Shown in pieces: positions 53,644 through 64,000 of a stretch of 64,000 bases of DNA. A program made the translations under genes and the position numbers. Within the stretch, counting starts at the first letter, position 1. Each line of letters starts with the position of its first letter. The stretch is from NCBI RefSeq assembly GCF_051401765.1, contig NW_027480544.1, forward strand, positions 496,001 to 560,000, read 5' to 3'. The DNA is from Calliopsis andreniformis. Its lineage: Eukaryota; Arthropoda; Insecta; Hymenoptera; Andrenidae. The notes beneath the pieces were generated by a model. That model saw only the letters and a list, made by a program, of their open reading frames with translations. It was not told where the DNA came from and made no database searches.

Positions 53644-56600
53644 CTAGGACAGGAGGTTGATTATTGAGGATTGAAGAGTGAGGATTGAGGATTGAGGATT
53701 GATGATTGAGGATTGAGGATTGAAGATTGAGTATGGAGGATTGAAGATTGAGGATTGAGGATTAAGGATTGAGGATTGAAGATTGAGGACTGAGTGTTGA
53801 GGGTTGAGTGATGAGAATTGATGTTTGTGGACTGTGATTTGAAGATTGGAGGTTGGGGATTTAGCATTGAACCATGAGAATTCAGAATATTCTATTGAGT
53901 ATTGAGAATTGGGGATTGATGGTTGAATATTGGTGATTGATGGTTGAGGGTTGTGTGTTGAATATTGAGTATTGATGATTGAGAATTGAGAATTGAGGAG
54001 GAGGACTGATGGTTGAGGAATGAGGTTTGAGGAATGAGGATTGAGGATTGAGGATTGAGGATTGAGGACTGAGGATTGAGGATTGAGTATTGAAGATTGA
54101 GTATTCATGACTGAGGATTGAGGATTGAGGATTGAGGGTTGAGGATTGACGATCGAAGATTGAGTATTGAGGATTGAAGGTTGATGTTTGAGGATTGAGT
54201 ATTGCGGGTGGAGAATGAGGGCTGAGGGTTGAGGATTGAGGTTTGAGTATTGAATACTGATAATTCAGGATATTCTGTTGAGTATTGAGAATTGATGATT
54301 GATGGTTGAGTATTGAGGATTGAGGATTGAGGATTGAGGATTGAGTATTGAAGATTGAGGATCGAGGATTGAGGATTGAGGATTGAGGATTGAGGATTGA
54401 GTATTGAGGCTTGAGGATTGAGGATTGAGGATTGAAGATTGAGGATTGGGGATTGAGGATTGACGATTGACGGTTAAGGATTGAGGATTGGGGATTGAGG
54501 ATCTAGGATTGAGTATTGAGGACTGCGGATTGACGATTCAGTATTGAAGATTGAGGATTGATGACTGAGGATTGAGGTTTGAGGATTGAGGTTTGAGGAT
54601 TGAGGATTGAAGATTGAAGATTGAGTATTGAGGATTGAAGGTTGAGGATTGAGGATTGAGTATTGAGGATGGAGAATGAGGGCTGCGGGTTGAGGATTGG
54701 GGTTTGAGTATTGAATCCTGAGAATTCACGATATTCTATTGAGTATTGATAATTGAGGATTGATGGTTGAGTATTGAGGATTGAGAATTGAGGATTGAGG
54801 ATTGAGTTTTGAAGATTGAGGATTGATGATTGAGGATTGAGTATTGAGGATTGGGGATTGAAGATTGAGGACTGACTGTTGAGGGTTGAGTGATGATAAT
54901 TGATGTTTGTGTATGGAGACATGAAGATTGAAGATTGAGGATTGAGTATTGAAAACTGAGAATTCAGGATATTCTATTGAGTATCGAGTATTGAGTATTG
55001 AGGATTGAGGATTGAGGATTGAGTATTGAAGATTGAGCATTGATGATTCAGGACTGAGGATTGAGGATTGTGGATTGAGGATTGAGTTTTGCAGATTGAG
55101 GATTGATGATTGAGGATTGAGGATTGAGGATTGAGGATTGAGGATTGAGGATTGAGGATTGAAGATTGAGGATTGAGGATTGAGGATTGAGTGTTGAGGG
55201 TTGAGTGATGAGAATTGATGTTTGTGGATGGAGACTTGAAGATTGAAGATTGAGGATTGAGTATTGAAAACTGAGAATTCAGGATATTCTATTGAGAATT
55301 GAGAATTGAGGATTGATGATTGAGGATTGAGGATTAAGGTTTGAGGATTGAGGACGAGGACTGACGGTTGAGGATTGAGGTTTGAGTATTAAGGATTGAG
55401 GATTGAGGACTGAGGATTGGGGATTGAGGACTGAGGGTTGAGGATTGATTATTGAGCTTTGGGGATTGAAGATTGTGGACTGGGGATAGAGGACTGAATA
55501 TTGAGGATTAAGGATAGAGTATTGGGGATTGAGGATCTAGGATACGAGATTGATTATTGAGGATTGAAGATTGAGGATTGAGGATTGAGGATTGAGAATT
55601 GAGAATTGAGGATGAGGACTGAGGGTTGAGGATGGAGGTTTGAGGAATGAGGATTGAGGATTGAGGATTGTGGATTGAGTGTTGGAGATTGAGGATTGAT
55701 GATTGAGGATTGAGGATTGAGGATCGAGGATTGAGGATTGAGGATTGAAGATTGACGATTGAGTATTGAAGATTGAGGATTGATGACTGAGGATTGAGGA
55801 TTTAGGATTGAGGATTGAGGATGGAGGATGACGGCTGAGGGTTGGGGATTGAGGTTTGAGTATTGAATCCTGAGTATTCAGGATATTCTATTGAGTATTG
55901 AGATTTGAGGATTGATGGTTGAGTATTGAGGATTGAGGATTGAGGACTGAGTATTGAAGATTGAGGATTGAGGATTGAGGATTGAGGATTGAGGAATGAG
56001 GATTGAGGATTGAGGATTGAGGATTGAGGATTGAGGGTTGAGGATTGAGGATCGAAGATTGAGTATTGAGGATTGAAGGTTGAGGTTTGAGGATTGAGGA
56101 TTGAGGGTGGAGGATGAGGGCTGAGGGTTGAGGATTGAGGATTGAGGATTGACGCTTGAGGATAGAGGATCGAGGATGGTGGATTGAAGGATGAGTATTG
56201 AGGATTGAAGATTGAGGATTGAGGATTCAGGATTGAGGATTGAGGATGAGGGCTGAGGGTTGAGGATTGAGGATTGAGGGTTGAGGATTGAAGATTGAGT
56301 ATTGAGGATTGAAGGTTGAGGATTGAGGATTCAGGATTGAGGATTGAGGATGAGGGCTGAGGGTTGAGGGTTGAGGTTTGAGGCCTGAGGACAGAGGATT
56401 GAGGATTGAGAATTGAGGATGGAGGATTGAGGGTTGACGTTTGAGGATTGAGTATTGAAGATTGAGGATTGATGATTGAGGATTGAGGATTGAGGATTGA
56501 GTTTTGAAGATTGAGGATTGATGATTGAGGATTGAGTATTGAGGATTGGGGATTGAAGATTGAGGACAGAGTGTTGAGGGTTGAGTGATGATAATTGATG

Positions 56601-59600
56601 TTTGTGGATGGAGACATGAAGATTGAAGATTGAGGATTGAGTATTGAAAACTGCGAATTCAGTATATTCTTTTGAGTATTGAGTATTGAGTATTGAGGAT
56701 TGAGGATTGAGGATTGAGTATTGAAGATTGAAGATTGATGATTGATGACTGAGGATTGAGGATTGAGGATTGAGGATTGAGTTTTGAAGATTGAGGATGG
56801 ATGATTGAGGATTGAGGATTGAGGATTGAGGATTGAGGATTGAGGATTGAAGATTGATGATTGAGGATTGAGGATTGAGTGTTGAGGGTTGAGTGATGAG
56901 AATTGATGTTTGTGGATGGAGACTTGAAGATTGAAGATTGACGATTGAGTATTGAAAACTGAGAATTCAGGATATTCTATTGAGAATTGAGAATTGAGGA
57001 TTGATGATTGAGGATTGAGGATTGAGGTTTGAGGATTGAGGACGAGGACTGACGGTTGAGGATAGAGGTTTGAGTATTAAGGATTGAGGATTGAGGACTG
57101 AGGATTGGGGATTGAGGACTGAGGGTTGAGGATTGATTATTGAGCTTTGGGGATTGAAGATTGTGGACTGGGGATAGAGGATTGAATATTGAGGATTAAG
57201 GATAGAGTATTGGGGATTGAGGATCTAGGATACGAGATTGATTATTGAGGATTGAAGATTGAGGATTGAGGATTGAGGATTGAGAATTGAGAATTGAGGA
57301 TGAGGACTGAGGGTTGAGGATGGAGGTTTGAGGAATGAGGATTGAGGATTGAGGATTGTGGATTGTGTGTTGGAGATTGAGGATTGATGATTGAGGATTG
57401 AGGATTGAAGATTGAGGACTGAGAGTTGAGGGTTGAGTGATGAGAATTGATGTTTGTGGATGGAGAATTGAAGATTGAAGATTGACGATTGAGTATTGAA
57501 AACACAGAGTTCAGGATATTCTATTGAGAATTGAGAATTGAGGATTGATGATTGAGTATTGAGGGTTGATGTTTGAGGGTTGTGTATTGAATATTGAGGA
57601 TTGAGGATTGAGGATTGAGGATTGAGGATTGAGGGTTGAGGATTGAGGATCGAAGATTGAGTATTGAGGATTGAAGGTTGAGGTTTGAGGATTGAGGATT
57701 GAGGGTGGAGGATGAGGGCTGAGGGTTGAGGATTGAGGATTGAGGATTGACGCTTGAGGATAGAGGATCGATGATGGTGGATTGAAGGCTGAGTATTGAG
57801 GATTGAAGATTGAGGATTGAGGATTCAAGATTGAGGATTGAGGATGAGGGCTGAGGGTTGAGGATTGAGGATTGAGGGTTGAGGATTGAAGATTGAGTAT
57901 TGAGGATTGAAGGTTGAGGATTGAGGATTCAGGATTGAGGATTGAGGATGAGGGCTGAGGGTTGAGGGTTGAGGTTTGAGGCCTGAGGACAGAGGATTGA
58001 GGATTGAGAATTGAGGATGGAGGATTGAGGGTTGACGTTTGAGGATTGAGTATTGAAGATTGAGGATTGATGATTGATTATTGAGGATTGAGGATTGAGG
58101 ATTGAGGATTGGGTTTTGCAGATTGAGGATTGATGATTGAGGATTGAGGATTGTGGATTGAGGATTGAGGATTGAGGATTGAAGATTGAGGATTGAGGAT
58201 TGAGGATTGAGTGTTGACGGTTGAGTGATGAGAATTGATGTTTGTGGATGGAGACATGAAGATTGAAGATTGAGGATTGAGTATTGAAAACTGAGAATTC
58301 AGGATATTCTATTGAGAATTGAGAATTGAGGATTGAGGTTTGAGGATTGAGGACGAGGACTGACGGTTGGGGATTGAGGTTTGAGTATTCAGGATTGAGG
58401 ATTGAGGACTGAGGATTGGGGATTGAGGACTGGGGGTTGAGGATTGATTATTGAGCTTTGGGGAATGAAGATTGTGGACTGGGGATAGAGGATTGAATAT
58501 TGAGGATTAAGGATAGAGTATTGGGGATTGAGGGTCTAGGATACGAGATTGATTATTGAGGATTGAAGATTGAGGATTGAGGATTGAGGATTGAGAATTG
58601 AGAATTGAGGATGACGACTGAGGGTTGAGGATGGAGGTTTGAGGAATGAGGATTGAGGATTGAGGATTGTGGATTGAGTGTTGGAGATTGAGGATTGATG
58701 ATTGAGGATTGAGGATTGAGGATCGAGGATTGAGGATTGAGGATTGAAGATTGAGGATTGAGTATTGAAGATTGAGGATTGATGACTGAGGATTGAGGAT
58801 TTAGGATTGAGGATTGAGGATGGAGGATGACGGCTGAGGGTTGAGGATTGAGGTTTGAGTATTGAATCCTGAGTATTCAGGATATTCTATTGAGTATTGA
58901 GATTTGAGGATTGATGGTTGAGTATTGAGGATTGAGGATTGAGGGCTGAGGGTTGAGGATTGATTATTGAGCTTTGGGGATTGAAGATTGTGGGCTGGGG
59001 ATAGAGGATTGAATATTGAGGATTAAGGATAGAGTATTGGGGATTGAGGATCTAGGATACGAGATTGATTATTGAGGATTGAAGATTGAGGATTGAGGAT
59101 TGAGGATTGAGAACTGAGAATTGAGGATGAGGACTGAGGGTTGAGGATGGAGGTTTGAGGAATGAGGATTGAGGATTGAGGATTGTGGATTGAGTGTTGG
59201 AGATTGAGGATTGATAATTGAGGATTGAAGATTGAGGATTGATGACTGAGGATTGAGGATTTAGGATTGAGGATTGAGGATGGAGGATGACGGCTGAGGG
59301 TTGAGGATTGAGGTTTGAGTATTGAATCCTGAGTATTCAGGATATTCTATTGAGTATTGTGATTTGAGGATTGATGGTTGAGTATTGAGGATTGAGGATT
59401 GAGGACTGAGTATTGAAGATTGAGGATTGATGATCGAAGATTGGGGATTGATGACTGAGGATTGAGGATTTAGGATTGAGGATTGAGGATGGAGGATGAC
59501 GGCTGAGGGTTGAGGATTGAGGTTTGAGTATTGAGTCCTGAGTATTCAGGATATTCTATCGAGTATTGAGATTTGAGGATTGATGGTTGAGCATTGAGGA

Positions 59601-60571
59601 TTGACGATTGAGTATTGAAGATTGAGGATTGATGACTGAGGATTGAGGATTGAGGATTGAGGATTGAGGATTGAGGATTGACGATTGAGGATTGAGGATT
59701 GAGGATTGAGGATTGAAGATTGAGGACTGAGTGTTGAGGGCTGAGTGATGAGAATTGATGTTTGTGGATGGAGACTTGAAGATTGAAGATTGACGGTTGA
59801 GTATTGAAAACAGAGAATTCAGGATATTCTATTTAGTATTGAGAATTGAGGATTGATGGTTGAGTATTGAGGATTGATGTTTGAGGGTTGTGTATTGAAT
59901 ATTGAGGATTGAGGATTGAGGATTGAGGATTGAGGATTGAGGATTGAGGGTTGAGGATTGAGGATCGAAGATTGAGTATTGAGGATTGAAGGTTGAGGTT
60001 TGAGGATTGAGGATTGAGGGTGGAGGATGAGGGCTGAGGGTTGAGGATTGAGGATTGAGGATTGACGCTTGAGGATAGAGGATCGAGGATGGAGGATTGA
60101 AGGCTGAGTATTGAGGATTGAAGATTGAGGATTGAGGATTCAGGATTGAGGATTGAGGATGAGGGCTGAGGGTTGAGGATTGAGGATTGAGGATTGAGGA
60201 TTGAAGATTGAGTATTGAGGATTGAAGGTTGAGGATTGAGGATTCAGGATTGAGGATTGAGGATGAGGGCTGAGGGTTGAGGGTTGAGGTTTGAGGCCTG
60301 AGGACAGAGGATTGAGGATTGAGAATTGAGGATGGAGGATTGAGGGTTGACGTTTGAGGATAGAGTATTGAAGATTGAGGATTGATGATTGAGGATTGAG
60401 GATTGAGGATTGAGGATTGAGGATTGAGTATTGAAGATTGTGGATTGATGATTGGCGATTGAGGACTGAGGATTGAGGATTGATTATTGAGCTTTGGGGA
60501 TTGAAGAATGTGGCCTGGGGATAGAGGACTGAATATTGAGGATTAAGGATAGAGTATTGGGGATTGAGGGT
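53644..60571. repeat. Type I block with a 119-bp deletion
   Basis: It is 6,928 bp long and collinear with the other type I blocks, except that near 55,970 it lacks 119 bp (17 heptamers), the piece holding GATTGCGGATTGAG and GAGGCTTGAGG in other copies (near 11,790). Private changes include GACTGTTGAGG near 54,875 and GATGATCGAAG near 59,431. Confidence 0.85.
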
Positions 60572-63500
60572 CTAGGACAGGAGGTTGATTATTGAGGATT
60601 GAAGAGTGAGGATTGAGGATTGAGGATTGATGATTGAGGATTGAGGATTGAAGATTGAGTATGGAGGATTGAAGATTGAGGATTGAGGATTAAGGATTGA
60701 GGATTGAAGATTGAGGACTGAGTGTTGAGGGTTGAGTGATGAGAATTGATGTTTCTGGACTGTGATTTGAAGATTGGAGGTTGGGGATTTAGCATTGAAC
60801 CATGAGAATTCAGAATATTCTATTGAGTATTGAGAATTGGGGATTGATGGTTGAATATTGGTGATTGATGGTTGAGGGTTGTGTGTTGAATATTGAGTAT
60901 TGATGATTGAGAATTGAGAATTGAGGAGGAGGACTGATGGTTGAGGAATGAGGTTTGAGGAATGAGGATTGAGGATTGAGGATTGAGGATTGAGGACTGA
61001 GGATTGAGGATTGAGTATTGAAGATTGAGTATTCATGACTGAGGATTGAGGATTGAGGATTGAGGGTTGAGGATTGACGATCGAAGATTGAGTATTGAGG
61101 ATTGAAGGTTGATGTTTGAGGATTGAGTATTGCGGGTGGAGAATGAGGGCTGAGGGTTGAGGATTGAGGTTTGAGTATTGAATACTGATAATTCAGGATA
61201 TTCTATTGAGTATTGAGAATTGATGATTGATGGTTGAGTATTGAGGATTGAGGATTGAGGATTGAGGATTGAGTATTGAAGATTGAGAATCGAGGATTGA
61301 GGATTGAGGATTGAGGATTGAGGATTGAGTATTGAGGCTTGAGGATTGAGGATTGAGGATTGAAGATTGAGGATTGGGGATTGAGGATTGACGATTGACG
61401 GTTAAGGATTGAGGATTGGGGATTGAGGATCTAGGATTGAGTATTGAGGACTGCGGATTGACGATTCAGTATTGAAGATTGAGGATTGATGACTGAGGAT
61501 TGAGGTTTGAGGATTGAGGTTTGAGGATTGAGGATTGAAGATTGAAGATTGAGTATTGAGGATTGAAGGTTGAGGATTGAGGATTGAGTATTGAGGATGG
61601 AGAATGAGGGCTGCGGGTTGAGGATTGGGGTTTGAGTATTGAATCCTGAGAATTCACGATATTCTATTGAGTATTGAGAATTGAGGATTGATGGTTGAGT
61701 ATTGAGGATTGAGAATTGAGGATTGAGGATTGAGTTTTGAAGATTGAGGATTGATGATTGAGGATTGAGTATTGAGGATTGGGGATTGAAGATTGAGGAC
61801 TGAGTGTTGAGGGTTGAGTGATGATAATTGATGTTTGTGTATGGAGACATGAAGATTGAAGATTGAGGATTGAGTATTGAAAACTGAGAATTCAGGATAT
61901 TCTATTGAGTATCGAGTATTGAGTATTGAGGATTGAGGATTGAGGATTGAGTATTGAAGATTGAGGATTGATGATTCAGGACTGAGGATTGAGGATTGTG
62001 GATTGAGGATTGAGTTTTGCAGATTGAGGATTGATGATTGAGGATTGAGGATTGAGGATTGAGGATTGAGGATTGAGGATTGAGGATTGAAGATTGAGGA
62101 TTGAGGATTGAGGATTGAGTGTTGAGGGTTGAGTGATGAGAATTGATGTTTGTGGATGGAGACTTGAAGATTGAAGATTGAGGATTGAGTATTGAAAACT
62201 GAGAATTCAGGATATTCTATTGAGAATTGAGAATTGAGGATTGATGATTGAGGATTGAGGATTGAGGTTTGAGGATTGAGGACGAGGACTGACGGTTGAG
62301 GATTGAGGTTTGAGTATTAAGGATTGAGGATTGAGGACTGAGGATTGGGGATTGAGGACTGAGGGTTGAGGATTGATTATTGAGCTTTGGGGATTGAAGA
62401 TTGTGGACTGGGGATAGAGGACTGAATATTGAGGATTAAGGATAGAGTATTGGGGATTGAGGATCTAGGATACGAGATTGATTATTGAGGATTGAAGATT
62501 GAGGATTGAGGATTGAGGATTGAGAATTGAGAATTGAGGATGAGGACTGAGGGTTGAAGATGGAGGTTTGAGGAATGAGGATTGAGGATTGAGGATTGTG
62601 GATTGAGTGTTGGAGATTGAGGATTGATGATTGAGGATTGAGGATTGAGGATCGAGGATTGAGGATTGAGGATTGAAGATTGACGATTGAGTATTGAAGA
62701 TTGAGGATTGATGACTGAGGATTGAGGATTTAGGATTGAGGATTGAGGATGGAGGATGACGGCTGAGGGTTGGGGATTGAGGTTTGAGTATTGAATCCTG
62801 AGTATTCAGGATATTCTATTGAGTATTGAGATTTGAGGATTGATGGTTGAGTATTGAGGATTGAGGATTGAGGACTGAGTATTGAAGATTGAGGATTGAT
62901 GATTGAGGATTGAGGATTGAGGAATGAGGATTGCGGATTGAGTATTGAGGCTTGAGGATTGAGGATTGAGGATTGAGGATTGAGGATTGAGGACTGAGTA
63001 TTGAAGATTGAGGATTGATGATTGAGGATTGAGGATTGAGGAATGAGGATTGAGGATTGAGGATTGAGGATTGAGGATTGAGGGTTGAGGATTGAGGATC
63101 GAAGATTGAGTATTGAGGATTGAAGGTTGAGGTTTGAGGATTGAGGATTGAGGGTGGAGGATGAGGGCTGAGGGTTGAGGATTGAGGATTGAGGATTGAC
63201 GCTTGAGGATAGAGGATCGAGGATGGTGGATTGAAGGATGAGTATTGAGGATTGAAGATTGAGGATTGAGGATTCAGGATTGAGGATTGAGGATGAGGGC
63301 TGAGGGTTGAGGATTGAGGATTGAGGGTTGAGGATTGAAGATTGAGTATTGAGGATTGAAGGTTGAGGATTGAGGATTCAGGATTGAGGATTGAGGATGA
63401 GGGCTGAGGGTTGAGGGTTGAGGTTTGAGGCCTGAGGACAGAGGATTGAGGATTGAGAATTGAGGATGGAGGATTGAGGGTTGACGTTTGAGGATTGAGT

Positions 63501-64000
63501 ATTGAAGATTGAGGATTGATGATTGAGGATTGAGGATTGAGGATTGAGGATTGAGGATTGAGTTTTGCAGATTGAGGATTGATGATTGAGGATTGAGGAT
63601 TGAGGATTGAGGATTGAGGATTGAGGATTGAAGATTGAGGATTGAGGATTGAGGATTGAGTGTTGACGGTTGAGTGATGAGAATTAATGTTTGTGGATGG
63701 AGACATGAAGATTGAAGATTGAGGATTGAGTATTGAAAACTGAGAATTCAGGATATTCTATTGAGAATTGAGAATTGAGGATTGAGGTTTGAGGATTGAG
63801 GACGAGGACTGACGGTTGGGGATTGAGGTTTGAGTATTCAGGATTGAGGATTGAGGACTGAGGATTGGGGATTGAGGACTGGGGGTTGAGGATTGATTAT
63901 TGAGCTTTGGGGAATGAAGATTGTGGACTGGGGATAGAGGATTGAATATTGAGGATTAAGGATAGAGTATTGGGGATTGAGGGTCTAGGATACGAGATTG
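60572..64000. repeat. Type II block, first 3.4 kb (cut by the window)
   Basis: It opens with the A2 module (TTTCTGGACTGTG near 60,752) and follows the 46,694 block at an offset of 13,878 bp through the CTAGGATTGAG landmark (61,431) and the CTAG at 63,985. The window ends 15 bases after this last landmark, inside a 112-bp cassette, so the array continues. Confidence 0.85.

Larger units (their letters stand above)
1..64000. repeat. Giant heptamer tandem array (GAGGATT)n
   Basis: The whole window parses as head-to-tail 7-bp units with consensus GAGGATT on the + strand. Common variants differ by one base: GAAGATT, GATGATT, GAGTATT, GAGAATT, GAGGTTT, GAGGGTT, GAGGACT, GACGATT, GGGGATT, GAGGATG and GAGGATC. 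The phase is kept for hundreds of bases and is shifted mainly by 6-bp units. Pure consensus runs are short; a run at 10,890-10,938 has seven units. The order of variants is reproduced between distant copies, so this is an old array with fixed variants that was amplified in large pieces, and not a fresh slippage expansion. No unique sequence interrupts it on either strand. I see no gene in any stretch. It could be a eukaryotic satellite or a bacterial intergenic array. Confidence 0.97.

Noticed and set aside
1..64000. CRISPR array
   Set aside because: There are no conserved direct repeats separated by unique spacers of constant length; everything between cassettes is the same heptamer.
1..64000. 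Telomere repeat
   Set aside because: A 7-bp G-rich unit recalls the plant type TTTAGGG, but GAGGATT matches no telomere unit I know, its variants are too many, and the array shows large higher-order blocks instead of near-perfect short repeats.
1..64000. Membership of a known cyanobacterial heptamer repeat family (STRR)
   Set aside because: The unit length agrees, but the units I recall for those families have other sequences, and they occur as short runs between genes, not over 64 kb.
1..64000. tRNA, rRNA, insertion sequence or replication origin
   Set aside because: The near absence of C on the + strand rules out the paired stems of structured RNA genes, and no stretch leaves the heptamer pattern long enough to hold such an element.

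Overview
This window shows no recognisable gene. All 64,000 bases, from the first to the last, are one tandem array of a 7-bp unit, GAGGATT on the + strand (AATCCTC on the - strand), with many one-base variants and occasional 6-bp units. Both window ends lie inside the array, so its true length exceeds 64 kb and no unique flank is visible. The + strand is almost free of C, and the strand asymmetry holds throughout. There is no sign of a tRNA, rRNA, transposase, CRISPR array or ordinary operon.

The long open frames on the - strand are a by-product of the unit. Because 7 is not a multiple of 3, all three - frames read the same 7-residue cycle (I-L-N-P-Q-S-S), while every + frame meets TGA every 21 bases. 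I therefore annotate no CDS.

The array is organised at several scales. Heptamers form recognisable cassettes: a 105-bp one ending in GAATTC..GATATTCTATT, and a 112-bp one containing GATCTAGGATACGAG. Cassettes form modules, and modules form two long higher-order blocks that alternate. Type I is 7,047 bp when complete. Type II is inferred to be 7,124 bp when complete, since two copies carrying different deletions add up to that length. Layout: 1-4,667, divergent nested repeats; 4,668-6,117, copy of a 1,450-bp tandem step; 6,118-9,421, 3' part of a type I block; 9,422-16,468 type I; 16,469-29,904 type II with an inserted 6.3-kb chimeric duplication; 29,905-33,038 type I with a 3.9-kb deletion; 33,039-39,646 type II with a 516-bp deletion; 39,647-46,693 type I; 46,694-53,643 type II with a 174-bp deletion and a probable gene-conversion tract; 53,644-60,571 type I with a 119-bp deletion; 60,572-64,000, start of a further type II block.

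The pattern is what repeated unequal exchange and gene conversion produce: every indel between blocks is a whole number of repeat units. The organism cannot be named from this sequence. A megasatellite or heterochromatic array in a eukaryote is the simplest reading, but large intergenic heptamer arrays also exist in some bacteria (for example the short heptamer STRR families of cyanobacteria), and nothing here decides between them. All offsets were read by eye from shared landmarks, and no alignment was run.
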